Below, piece by piece: positions 1 through 8,239 of a DNA stretch of 27,953 nt. The translations under genes and the position numbers were made by a program. This DNA comes from JAGMCF01 sp964398885 (GTDB taxonomy: Bacteria > Cloacimonadota > Cloacimonadia > JGIOTU-2): NCBI GenBank assembly GCA_964398885.1, contig CAYNOU010000031.1, forward strand, positions 1 through 27,953. Reading direction: 5' to 3'. The notes below the pieces were generated by a model. That model worked only from the letters and a program-made list of their open reading frames with translations, ran no database searches and was not told where the DNA came from. Position 1 is the stretch's first letter; every line of letters starts with the position of its first letter.

Positions 1-1
1 C

Positions 2-139
2 CAGGTCTGCACAGCAATACTCATAAAAACGGAAATTAATGGAATCACTGTTTATGAATGCCCAATATGTGGTCAACTCCATAATAAATTTGGTGAGATG
101 ATTGAATATCAGGATTTATATCCAAATAATAAAAAATGA
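2..139 (+). CDS. C-terminal end of a small protein with a CPxCG zinc-ribbon-like motif (partial)
   Basis: The frame is open from the window edge and ends at TGA 137-139, leaving 45 residues. The visible part contains a Cys near its start (QVC) and a CPICG motif at about residues 20-24, then a charged tail ending PNNKK. A CPxCG knuckle is typical of rubredoxin-like or zinc-ribbon metal sites, but only one knuckle is visible, so the ligand set cannot be completed. The true start lies outside the window. No function can be assigned; the gene is in the same direction as the following outer-membrane protein, about 70 bases upstream. Confidence 0.55.
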   Translation, partial: QVCTAILIKTEINGITVYECPICGQLHNKFGEMIEYQDLYPNNKK

Positions 140-208
140 TAAAAAACATACTTTATAACCTATTCATATCGTTTGTAGTAGAAAATTAAACTGTTAATAA
201 ATTCAAAC

Positions 209-1909
209 TTGATTACATACATTTTGCATAAGAATCAATTAAAAATTCACTTCACAGGCGTCATTTTATTCTTGTCGCTTCTATTTCTCTCTCAATTATT
301 TGCCCAACCCCTCAAAATCAAATCCATCAAAATCACAGGGAATAAGCATTTCACGCAAGCAGAAATTCTTAAATCATTAAGAATAAAGGAAGGGGATGAG
401 TTCTCCTATCAGGAGCTTAATAACAATTTAAACAATATTCTTCAACTCTATAAAAATAAAGGATTTTATTTAATACAAATTCTCCCACCAGAAGTTCTAC
501 CAGATGAATCTGGAGAATATGTAAACATAAAAATCAAAATCCGCGAAAGTCAAAAACTAATAGTTTCAGATATTAATTTTAATGGTAATAGATACTTTTC
601 AAACGATAAATTAAAAGAAATGGTATCCATAAAATCTGGACAGCCATTCTCTATTGAAAAACTAAATGCAGACTTAAAATCCATTGTTGATGCTTATGGT
701 GAAAAGGGTTACCCCTTCTGTGAAGTTGAAATAGACAGTTTATCCATAAATGATGAAAAAATATCTGTCCTTTACAAAATCGCTGAGAACGATTTTGTGA
801 GAATTTCCGAGCTGATTTTCAAAGGGAATGAAATTACTAAAGATAAGACACTAAAACTTATAACAAATTTTGAAGAGAATGAAATCTATAGAAACTCAAG
901 AATAGAATCAGCAAAACGCAATTTGATACGTAAGAAATACATTTCAGATGCTGAAATTATTCCTCTTAATAAAAGAGAATTATTAATCACAATAAAAGAA
1001 AAACAGATGAACCATTTTCAAGGGGTTCTGGGATTCGCTTCTCAAGAAGATGTTTCATTTATTGAAAAACTTACAGGATATATTGATTTTACTTTTCTCA
1101 ATATTTTAGGCACAGACAGAGAAATAAATCTTTCATGGAAAAAATTGAAAAAAAATTCCTCTCAATTTTACATATCATACATAGAACCTTTTATATTACA
1201 TCAGCAAATTTCTGCAGAATTATCTTTTAAAAGAAAAAGCATTGATACAATTTATGTCAATTCTGAATTTCAATTAAAGACAAACTTCTTAATGAGCAGC
1301 TATGATAAAATTGGTGTAAAAATCTTTACGGAAAGCAGTCTTCAAGACACTATTCGCACAAATAAAAAAGGAGTTGGAGCAGAATGGAGAAAAGACAAAT
1401 TAGACTATCCTGTAAATCCGAAAACCGGTTATTATAATTCTCTATCATACGCTATAAATTGGAAAAATAAGAAATCCTATCATCAAGAAATTTCTGCAGA
1501 TGTCCAATGTAACATCCCGATTAATAAAAGTAAAAGTAATATATTGTCTTTAAGAGGTCGCACAAATCTGCTCTATACTTCTGGAGATTCCCTTTCAGAA
1601 TATGATTATTATTATTTTGGAGGATACGATAATCTGCGGGGTTTTATTGACAATCAATTCGCATCAGACAAATTTTGTATATTCAATATAGAATATCGTT
1701 ATCTTCTTTCTAGAGATTCAAGGGTATTTGCATTTCTGGACTATGGCTATAGTGCAGAGAATAAAAATCTTTTAGGATGTGGGTTTGGAGTTCATATGAA
1801 AAGTAAAATCGGAATTATAAAAATTGATTATGGAATTGGATATCAGGACGGACAATGGACTAACCCGCTTGATGGGACTTTGCATTTTGGAATAGAAGCA
1901 GGGTTTTAA
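209..1909 (+). CDS. BamA/TamA-family outer-membrane protein (POTRA repeats plus 16-strand-type barrel)
   Basis: Likely inserts or assembles beta-barrel proteins in the outer membrane. Residues 1-33 form a signal peptide (hydrophobic FLSLLFLSQLFAQ). Three POTRA-like units follow at about 35-112, 113-195 and 196-268; the first two carry the pattern 'I-x-G-N-(K/R)-(H/Y)-F'. The rest is beta-barrel, including the conserved surface-antigen motif GGYDNLRGF (L476-F479) and a terminal aromatic residue (EAGF end), the expected recognition signal for barrel assembly. At 566 residues it is shorter than BamA (about 800, five POTRA) and close to TamA length, so it may be a TamA-like paralogue. The start used is a TTG at 209; no ATG lies upstream in frame and no clear Shine-Dalgarno is seen, so the exact start is uncertain. 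Confidence 0.85.
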   Translation: MITYILHKNQLKIHFTGVILFLSLLFLSQLFAQPLKIKSIKITGNKHFTQAEILKSLRIKEGDEFSYQELNNNLNNILQLYKNKGFYLIQILPPEVLPDESGEYVNIKIKIRESQKLIVSDINFNGNRYFSNDKLKEMVSIKSGQPFSIEKLNADLKSIVDAYGEKGYPFCEVEIDSLSINDEKISVLYKIAENDFVRISELIFKGNEITKDKTLKLITNFEENEIYRNSRIESAKRNLIRKKYISDAEIIPLNKRELLITIKEKQMNHFQGVLGFASQEDVSFIEKLTGYIDFTFLNILGTDREINLSWKKLKKNSSQFYISYIEPFILHQQISAELSFKRKSIDTIYVNSEFQLKTNFLMSSYDKIGVKIFTESSLQDTIRTNKKGVGAEWRKDKLDYPVNPKTGYYNSLSYAINWKNKKSYHQEISADVQCNIPINKSKSNILSLRGRTNLLYTSGDSLSEYDYYYFGGYDNLRGFIDNQFASDKFCIFNIEYRYLLSRDSRVFAFLDYGYSAENKNLLGCGFGVHMKSKIGIIKIDYGIGYQDGQWTNPLDGTLHFGIEAGF

Positions 1910-1910
1910 A

Positions 1911-2055
1911 AACTTGAAACTTGCCTGTCCATCGTAGCACAGCGAAGATGGAATACTTGAAACTTGATACTTGCCTGTCCATCGTAGCACAGCGAAGATG
2001 GAATACTTGATACTTGATTATTTCCCAAGTTTCCAATTTCCAGTTTCAAGTTTCA
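1911..2055. repeat. 50-bp tandem repeat (two copies) with flanking ACTTGAAACTTG-type tract
   Basis: Two copies of a 50-base unit lie head to tail at 1911-1960 and 1961-2010 with one difference (AACTTGAAAC against AACTTGATAC at the start of each). Each unit carries an imperfect hairpin bounded by CCATC and GATGG (1928-1950 and 1978-2000). The tract that follows to 2055 holds runs such as CCAAGTTTCCAATTTCCAG, which are the reverse complement of the GAAACTG heptads found inside the addAB-like gene near 22565. The element fills nearly all of the space between the barrel protein and smc. Confidence 0.8.
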
Positions 2056-2072
2056 TTTTTATAGGAGAATGA

Positions 2073-5000
2073 TTGAAATTAACACAATTGGAATTGACAG
2101 GATTTAAGTCCTTTGCCGATACGACAAAACTCAGTTTTTCTAAAGGACTAACTGGAATTGTTGGACCAAATGGTTGTGGGAAATCCAATATTTCCGATGC
2201 AATTCACTGGGTTCTTGGAGAGCAAAACCCAAGAAAGTTGCGTGGAGATTCAATGAGAGATGTTATATTCAAAGGAACCAGAAAATGTGCACCACATAGT
2301 TTCACCGAAGTTTCTATAATAATTGATAATGACAAAAAAATCCTGCCTGTTGATTTTGAAGAGGTTACAATAACAAGAAAAGTCCATAGAGATGGAGAGA
2401 GTGAGTTTAGAATTAATAATAATGCCTGCCGATTAAAAGACATTCTGAATCTATTCTACGATACTGGAATGGGACGACGAGCATACTCATTTATGGAACA
2501 AGCTATGATTGATGAACTCCTCAGCAGCAATGATGAAGAACGTAGATACCTGTTTGAAGAAGCTTCTGGAATTATGAAATATAAACAAAGTCAAAAAGTA
2601 AGTGAAAATAAACTCAACTCAGTTAAGAATGACCTTACTCGTCTTGAAGATATAATAGCTGAAGTGGGGCATCAGGTAGGCACACTTCGCCTTCAGGTCG
2701 GAAAAGCAAAGAGATATCAAAATCTGAAACAAAAAATTAATAGAATCCAAGTACAACTTGAAGGTATAAAATTTTTTGAGGTGCAAAAACAACTCAAGCC
2801 ATTGAATTATGAATACTTGAATATTGAAAAGAAGTTAACTGAAACTATCAAAAATATATCAAAATCTACACAAACCTATAATCAAAAAAATAATAGCCTA
2901 TTAAGCATTGAAAAAAAATTGAAAGAAGAACAAAACAAATTAAAAGATATTGAAACCAGAATCAATAACTACGAAAAAGAAATCTTGCTTAATCGTCAGC
3001 AGATTTATAATAATAAATCAGTTCTTAGAGAAAATACAAAAAGAATTCAGAAAATTGAAGACCAGAGTATATCTATAAAAGAAAATTTAGAAAAAGATAT
3101 TAAGGCATCCAAGACAATTAAGGAAAAACTTTCAGAAAAAAAAATCAACGCTCAAAATCTTAAAAGTCAATCATCCATTATTATACACAAAATTAACAAA
3201 CAGAATTCAACTCTCAAAGAAATAAGCAATAAAATAAACAATATAACGAGTAGCCAAAAAATACTATTAAATGAAAAATCTGAAATTAGCACAAAAAAGA
3301 ATGTAATGTCTGAACAAAAAGAGATTCTGCAAAGTAAGATTTATAAATATAAAACCAAAATTGAGAATCTATTTAAACTAATTGCTAAAAATAAAGAATA
3401 TGAAAAACAACGCAAATCTGAATTAAATTATCTACTTGAGCAAAAATCCTCCCTTGAATTAGAAATTCAAGAACTGACTGATTTAGAGAACAATTTATTA
3501 AAACAAATTCATAATGATGAATTGCAAACAAAGTCTCTTGAGAAAGAAGTTCAACAGTTGATTGATTGGGAAAACAGTTTATCCGGTTATGAAGAAGGCA
3601 CAAAAAAGATTATTGAGTATTTTTCAGATAAAAAAAACATTTCTATAATGAGTGACCGTATTGAAATTGATGATAAATATATTTCTCTTATTGAAAATAC
3701 ATTAAAATATCTCATCTCATCAGCAGTCTGCCCTGAAAATGAAATTGAGAAGATACTGTCCTTACTTCAAAAAGAAGGTCTTAATTCAAATATACTTGTT
3801 GAAAGTGCTCTGAATAATCAAACTTGTTCACAAAGTCCAGAAATTAATAAGTATGATTCTGCAATACCTTTAACAAGTTTGATAAAGATAAATAATTTGA
3901 ACATCAATCCAAAAATTCTTGAAAATATCTATATGGTTCCTGATAGACAAACAGCAAAAAAGTTAGCTTTTGAAAATCGTGATTCTTCTAATGAATTACA
4001 TTTCATCTCAAATGATGGTGAAATGTTTAGCAGTTTTGGAATTGTGAAAACTAATTGGCATAAATCCTATACTGCTGGACTATTATCAAGAAAGAAAAAA
4101 ATCAAAAAAATTCAGGATGATATTCAAAAAAAATCTATCGTGCTTGATGATTTGAATAAAAAATTAAAGACTATATCTTCTAATAAAAAACAGAAAAGCG
4201 AAGAAATGATATCTATTTCCACGAAGATTAAAAAACTTGAATCCATTCTGATGGATAAAAGAAAAGAAAAAATACAACTTTCCTTGCAACTTGATAATTT
4301 TACAAATTTACAAAAGGAAACAAAAAATATCCTAAATAAAACTAAAAAGGACTTAATTGAAATTGAATATCGGCAAAAAAATATTGAAGAGCAACTAAGA
4401 GAATTACCAAAAAATAATATTGACGATTTGATTGCCAAACAGGATAAAATTCGGAAAGAACTACATCATCTTAGAAATCAGAGGTCTGAAACTGAACAAA
4501 ATCTGCAGAGATTAAATATAGAAATCGCAAAATTAGAAAAAGATGTGTATTTTATTTCAGAAAATATTCGCAAAAACAAGCTTATTATGAATGAGAACGA
4601 TAATCTATTAACAAAACTAAAAGAAATTATTGACCCACAGAAAAACGAGATTGCGAATTTAGAAAAATTAATAGATGAATTAGAAAACAAATTCCGCTCC
4701 GAGATTAAAGAACTGAATAAGTTTAAGGCAAAAGCTCTAAAAGAAGAAAATCAATTTCATACACTTCAGGACCAAATAGATGAGTTTAAATTAAAATTAC
4801 ACGAATTTGAATTTAAAAAGGATATTTTTACTGAAAATAAACAAAATATTGAATTAAAAATTCAAGAGGCAAAATTGAATTTGAATCATATCCAGGAGAA
4901 TGTAATCTCTCATTTTCATCATGACCTTACACACGATAATGAGGAAGAATATGCAGATTTAGACCCAAATGATTTAAACAGAGAGATAGTAAAGAATCAA

Positions 5001-5609
5001 AAACTGCTTGATAATTTAGGTCCAATAAATTTAGCAGCAATTGATGACTATGCTACTCAAAAAAAACGACTAAAATTTCTAAATGAACAAATGGAAGATT
5101 TGATACAATCTCAAAAGAATCTACAGCAAGCAATTTCACAACTTAACCAAACCGCAGAGAAAATGTTCTTAAATACCTTTAAACAAATTCAAGAAAATTT
5201 TGAAATGATTTTCAAAGAAGTTTTTAATGGTGGTAAAGGAACTCTCCGCCTGGAAGATGTATCCCATCCATTAGATTCAAAAATTGAAATCTTTGCCAGC
5301 CCGAAAGGAAAGAGAATCTTAAATATAAATCTACTTTCTACAGGAGAAAAGGCTCTAACTGCAATAGCGTTGATGTTCTCAATATATTTGGTAAAACCGA
5401 GTCCATTTTGTATTCTTGATGAGATTGATGCACCACTGGATGATGCTAATATAAATCGTTTCCTCCATCTTTTAAATAAATTTTCAGAGAGTACTCAATT
5501 TATCATTATTACTCATAATAAACGAACAGTGGAAGCCGTTGATTATCTATATGGAATTACTATGGAGGAAAGCGGAGTTTCAAAAATCGTTTCGGTAAAT
5601 CTATCTTAA
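2073..5609 (+). CDS. smc: Chromosome segregation protein SMC
   Basis: ATPase that compacts and helps segregate the chromosome as a condensin with ScpA/ScpB. The 1178 residues match the usual bacterial SMC length and order: N-terminal ABC half with Walker A GPNGCGKSN (31-39), long coiled coil, hinge at about 504-690 beginning SGYEEGTKKI, second coiled coil, then the C-terminal ABC half with signature motif at 1088-1093, Walker B ILDEID (D1116, E1117) and the ITHN switch histidine. The signature reads LSTGE where the family normally has LSGGE. Start is TTG at 2073 with AGGAG at 2063-2067, and MKLTQLELTGFKSF is a typical SMC N-terminus. The TPR gene begins 13 bases after the stop, suggesting co-transcription. 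Confidence 0.95.
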   Translation: MKLTQLELTGFKSFADTTKLSFSKGLTGIVGPNGCGKSNISDAIHWVLGEQNPRKLRGDSMRDVIFKGTRKCAPHSFTEVSIIIDNDKKILPVDFEEVTITRKVHRDGESEFRINNNACRLKDILNLFYDTGMGRRAYSFMEQAMIDELLSSNDEERRYLFEEASGIMKYKQSQKVSENKLNSVKNDLTRLEDIIAEVGHQVGTLRLQVGKAKRYQNLKQKINRIQVQLEGIKFFEVQKQLKPLNYEYLNIEKKLTETIKNISKSTQTYNQKNNSLLSIEKKLKEEQNKLKDIETRINNYEKEILLNRQQIYNNKSVLRENTKRIQKIEDQSISIKENLEKDIKASKTIKEKLSEKKINAQNLKSQSSIIIHKINKQNSTLKEISNKINNITSSQKILLNEKSEISTKKNVMSEQKEILQSKIYKYKTKIENLFKLIAKNKEYEKQRKSELNYLLEQKSSLELEIQELTDLENNLLKQIHNDELQTKSLEKEVQQLIDWENSLSGYEEGTKKIIEYFSDKKNISIMSDRIEIDDKYISLIENTLKYLISSAVCPENEIEKILSLLQKEGLNSNILVESALNNQTCSQSPEINKYDSAIPLTSLIKINNLNINPKILENIYMVPDRQTAKKLAFENRDSSNELHFISNDGEMFSSFGIVKTNWHKSYTAGLLSRKKKIKKIQDDIQKKSIVLDDLNKKLKTISSNKKQKSEEMISISTKIKKLESILMDKRKEKIQLSLQLDNFTNLQKETKNILNKTKKDLIEIEYRQKNIEEQLRELPKNNIDDLIAKQDKIRKELHHLRNQRSETEQNLQRLNIEIAKLEKDVYFISENIRKNKLIMNENDNLLTKLKEIIDPQKNEIANLEKLIDELENKFRSEIKELNKFKAKALKEENQFHTLQDQIDEFKLKLHEFEFKKDIFTENKQNIELKIQEAKLNLNHIQENVISHFHHDLTHDNEEEYADLDPNDLNREIVKNQKLLDNLGPINLAAIDDYATQKKRLKFLNEQMEDLIQSQKNLQQAISQLNQTAEKMFLNTFKQIQENFEMIFKEVFNGGKGTLRLEDVSHPLDSKIEIFASPKGKRILNINLLSTGEKALTAIALMFSIYLVKPSPFCILDEIDAPLDDANINRFLHLLNKFSESTQFIIITHNKRTVEAVDYLYGITMEESGVSKIVSVNLS

Positions 5610-5622
5610 TAATAATTTATAA

Positions 5623-6735
5623 ATGAAGCATTTCCTACCTTTTATAATATTGATATTATTTTCCATTCAATTATGGAGCAATGAATTAGAGATAAAGTTT
5701 GATTCAATAGATTCGTTATTTATCTTTAAAAAGGGAAAGATTCAAGGCGATAGTCTTTTTTTATACTTTTCTGGTAAAATGCTCCAACAAAATAGAGACT
5801 ATTACGAATCAATCGCTTATTTTGAAGAATACCTTTGCAAAAATCCAGAGGATTCACTGTCTTTATATGCTCTTTTCAATATTGCTGACTCCTATTTAAT
5901 GCTGGATTACACGGATATGGCTTTTACAATCTTTTCTGAACTTAATGATAGATTTCCGTTTTCAAAATTAGGAATCCTATCTTTAAAAAAAATGGGAGAT
6001 ATCTATTTCTCAAGAGAAAATTACTCAAAAGCGAAGCTTCTTTATCAAAATTTCATTTATTATAATTTTGATTTAGACATCAAGGATTATGCCTTTTTCC
6101 AGATAGAACGTTGTAATTACCATCTTGGTATAACAAAACATCCAACTGAAATATTTCAAAACTTCATTAAAAAATATCCTCGCAGTAAGCTTTGTCCCGA
6201 ACTCCGGTTTGAGTTGGGAAATTATTATTTCAAAATCGGGAAATATACTGAATCAATTCATAAGTATAAGAGAATAATTGATATAAATCCAGAAGTAAGT
6301 TGGTTGGATTCTGTATATTTTCAATTAGCTTTGATTTATCATGAACAAAAGGACTGGAAGAATACCATTAAAAATATAAATAATCTTACCCAAAATTTTC
6401 CTGAATCTAATCTTAAAAAGAAAGCATATAAGCTTCTTATAGATGGCTTATTAGAAGAGAACAATTTCCTGTTGGCTATAAACACATTGAATTCAACTAT
6501 CCAATCAACTCGTCCTGAGGAGAGTAATGAATATTATCAGATGCTTGCAGACATCTATGAAAAATTCGGTTTACACAATGAAGTTATGGATATCTACCAG
6601 ATAATGCTGCAGAATGAAAACGATGAAGAAAAAAAGGAAATGCTTCATAATAGAATTTCTGAGTTAAGAAAAAAGACTGGTAAAACCGAGGATAGTCTGC
6701 GCTATTTTAATAATAAGCAAATGAAATCTAATTAG
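5623..6735 (+). CDS. Periplasmic tetratricopeptide-repeat protein (BamD/YbgF-like)
   Basis: A 370-residue protein with an N-terminal signal peptide (residues 1-19, FLPFIILILFSIQLWS) and no lipobox cysteine, so it is probably soluble in the periplasm rather than a BamD-type lipoprotein. The rest is helical TPR: repeated units with patterns such as 'YFEEYLCKNPEDSLSLYALFNIADSY' spacing, 'A-x-x-x-F-x-x-L-x-x-x-F-P-x-S' and 'LGNYYFKIGKYTESIHKY'. The spaced 'FP-x-S' turns are typical of the BamD/CpoB group that scaffolds envelope complexes. It sits 13 bases after smc on the same strand and is followed by a hairpin terminator, so it probably ends that transcript. A specific partner cannot be named. 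Confidence 0.75.
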   Translation: MKHFLPFIILILFSIQLWSNELEIKFDSIDSLFIFKKGKIQGDSLFLYFSGKMLQQNRDYYESIAYFEEYLCKNPEDSLSLYALFNIADSYLMLDYTDMAFTIFSELNDRFPFSKLGILSLKKMGDIYFSRENYSKAKLLYQNFIYYNFDLDIKDYAFFQIERCNYHLGITKHPTEIFQNFIKKYPRSKLCPELRFELGNYYFKIGKYTESIHKYKRIIDINPEVSWLDSVYFQLALIYHEQKDWKNTIKNINNLTQNFPESNLKKKAYKLLIDGLLEENNFLLAINTLNSTIQSTRPEESNEYYQMLADIYEKFGLHNEVMDIYQIMLQNENDEEKKEMLHNRISELRKKTGKTEDSLRYFNNKQMKSN

Positions 6736-6737
6736 TG

Positions 6738-6784
6738 CTTGCGAATCAACCATTGCGAAGGTTTCTGACCATTCGCAAGGTTTT
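6738..6784 (+). terminator. Hairpin terminator after the smc-TPR unit
   Basis: Nine-base perfect arms CTTGCGAAT (6738-6746) and ATTCGCAAG (6771-6779) start 3 bases after the TPR stop and are followed by GTTTTG and a further T-rich run at 6795-6804. The 24-base loop carries a second GCGAAGG copy, so an alternative fold is possible. Confidence 0.6.
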
Positions 6785-6819
6785 GAGTCTAAAATTTTTT
6801 CTTTATTTGGATAAAAAAA

Positions 6820-6847
6820 TTGACATCAATTATAGAAGATATATTTT
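6820..6847 (+). promoter_or_regulatory. Promoter for tRNA-Leu
   Basis: TTGACA at 6820-6825 and TATTTT at 6842-6847 are separated by 16 bases and lie just upstream of the tRNA at 6857. The -10 match is partial (4 of 6); TATATT at 6840-6845 is an alternative with a short spacer. Confidence 0.5.
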
Positions 6848-6856
6848 ATTGTTTAA

Positions 6857-6944
6857 GCCGAAGTGGCGAAATTGGTAGACGCACTGGACTCAAAATCCAG
6901 CGCTGTTTTACGGCATGCCGGTTCGAGTCCGGCCTTCGGCACCA
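6857..6944 (+). tRNA. tRNA-Leu (anticodon CAA)
   Basis: The acceptor stem pairs GCCGAAG at 6857 with CTTCGGC ending at 6940, followed by discriminator A and an encoded CCA (6942-6944). The anticodon stem CTGGA/TCCAG encloses loop CTCAAAA, giving anticodon CAA, which reads UUG. The D-arm region (TGGCGAAATTGGTAGACGCA) is typical of tRNA-Leu, the T-arm contains GTTCGAGTC, and the long variable arm (CGCTGTTTTACGGCATG region) marks a class II tRNA. Confidence 0.95.
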
Positions 6945-7016
6945 AAAATGTTTAACTTAGGAGTTATCGTATTTTATCTTGCTATTTAACCATATAATTG
7001 CGTTCAATACGCTAGT

Positions 7017-7040
7017 TTGCCTTAGAGGTTTGTAAGGCAA
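7017..7040 (+). promoter_or_regulatory. Leader hairpin upstream of the PorV-like gene
   Basis: Perfect 8-base arms TTGCCTTA (7017-7024) and TAAGGCAA (7033-7040) enclose an 8-base loop in the 5' leader, 50 bases before the start codon. There is no following T-run, so it is not an obvious terminator; it may stabilise or regulate the mRNA. Confidence 0.35.
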
Positions 7041-7089
7041 ATGAAATTATTAAATTACTCATAAAATCATTCAAAGGAGACTAAATAAA

Positions 7090-8145
7090 ATGAATAAAAG
7101 AATTAAACTAATCCTGTGTTTAGGATTATCTATAAGCTTCGCTGTTGTATCAACTATACCAGCATACGCTGGCTCTGAAGCAACTTGTATATTCCTGCTT
7201 ATTGAACCTGGCTCACGCCCGGGTGGAATGGGTCACTCTTATGTATCAATAGCAGAGGGAGGAATCGCTTCATGGTGGAACCCTGCAGGCCTTGCTTTCA
7301 TCAAACATTCTGATATAGACCTTATGCACTCAAATTGGTTTGGCGATGTTGTAGATGATATGTATTACGAATATCTCGGATATGTCCAACATGTTGAAGG
7401 AATTGGAACACTTGGATTAAATGTAACCTATATGACTTATGGTGAATCAGAAGCAAGAGATGCAGAGGGAGGGTGGCTGCGTAATTTTACCAGTTATGAA
7501 ATTGCTGTTGGTGCCGTATATGGAGCTGAAATTAAAAAGGATCTTGGATTAGGCATAAATATTAAAGGAATCATTAGTGGATTATGTCCATTAATACCTG
7601 AACTTATGGAGGCAGAAGGAGAAGGATATACTTTTGTTCTTGATATAGGCGTTCTAAAGAAAAATCTCATTATTCCCCGCCTTTCATTTGGAGTAAATCT
7701 ACAAAATTTTGGTCCAGATATGTCCTATGCTAATTCTGATAATAGTCAACCAATGCCTCTAAATCTAAAGCTTGGATTTTCATATAAAATTCTTGATTCA
7801 AAATACAATAAATTGACAGCTTCAGCTGATATTAATAAAATGCTTGTTGATACTGAAGATCGATCAATAGTTGGAGCATTTACTTCTCTTCATGATGAGC
7901 CTCTCAAAGATGAATTTGAATCTATGATTGAAAATATTGGTGTGGAATACAAATATTACAATCTAATCTCTTTACGAGCAGGCTATGTAAATGATGTTGC
8001 AGGGCATATCAGAGGTGTTTCATTTGGCGGTGGTGTCAGTTATGAATTCTCCAAAGGAAAAGAATTATCATTTGATTTTGCCCTACAACCTGCTGGTGAA
8101 CTTACTGCTAATAATAAAACCTTTTCTTTAGGGATAAAATTCTAA
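7090..8145 (+). CDS. PorV/PorQ-family outer-membrane protein of the type IX secretion system
   Basis: Predicted outer-membrane barrel of the UPF0164/PorV group, FadL-like in fold; in T9SS, PorV shuttles cargo carrying a C-terminal sorting domain to the attachment complex. Residues 1-27 are a clear signal peptide (cleavage at AYA-G). The mature N-terminus has the family's hallmark: 'EPGSRPGGMGHSYVS' followed by 'ASWWNPAGLAF', then alternating strands to a terminal KF. Length 351 is usual for the family (about 330-400). ATG 7090 has AAGGAG at 7074-7079. The next gene encodes a T9SS-sorted protease, which fits. Whether this is the functional PorV or one of several paralogues cannot be decided from the window. 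Confidence 0.8.
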   Translation: MNKRIKLILCLGLSISFAVVSTIPAYAGSEATCIFLLIEPGSRPGGMGHSYVSIAEGGIASWWNPAGLAFIKHSDIDLMHSNWFGDVVDDMYYEYLGYVQHVEGIGTLGLNVTYMTYGESEARDAEGGWLRNFTSYEIAVGAVYGAEIKKDLGLGINIKGIISGLCPLIPELMEAEGEGYTFVLDIGVLKKNLIIPRLSFGVNLQNFGPDMSYANSDNSQPMPLNLKLGFSYKILDSKYNKLTASADINKMLVDTEDRSIVGAFTSLHDEPLKDEFESMIENIGVEYKYYNLISLRAGYVNDVAGHIRGVSFGGGVSYEFSKGKELSFDFALQPAGELTANNKTFSLGIKF

Positions 8146-8239
8146 TTATACCATTAAATAATATAAGAATTCTCTTTTGCAATTATTGTCTAATTGTAGA
8201 AAATATTCGTAATAAAAATCTTTATAAAAAAGTAATAAT

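Noticed and set aside
1921..2010. Possible CRISPR array from repeated 50-base units
   Set aside because: The units are directly adjacent with no distinct spacers and only two copies.
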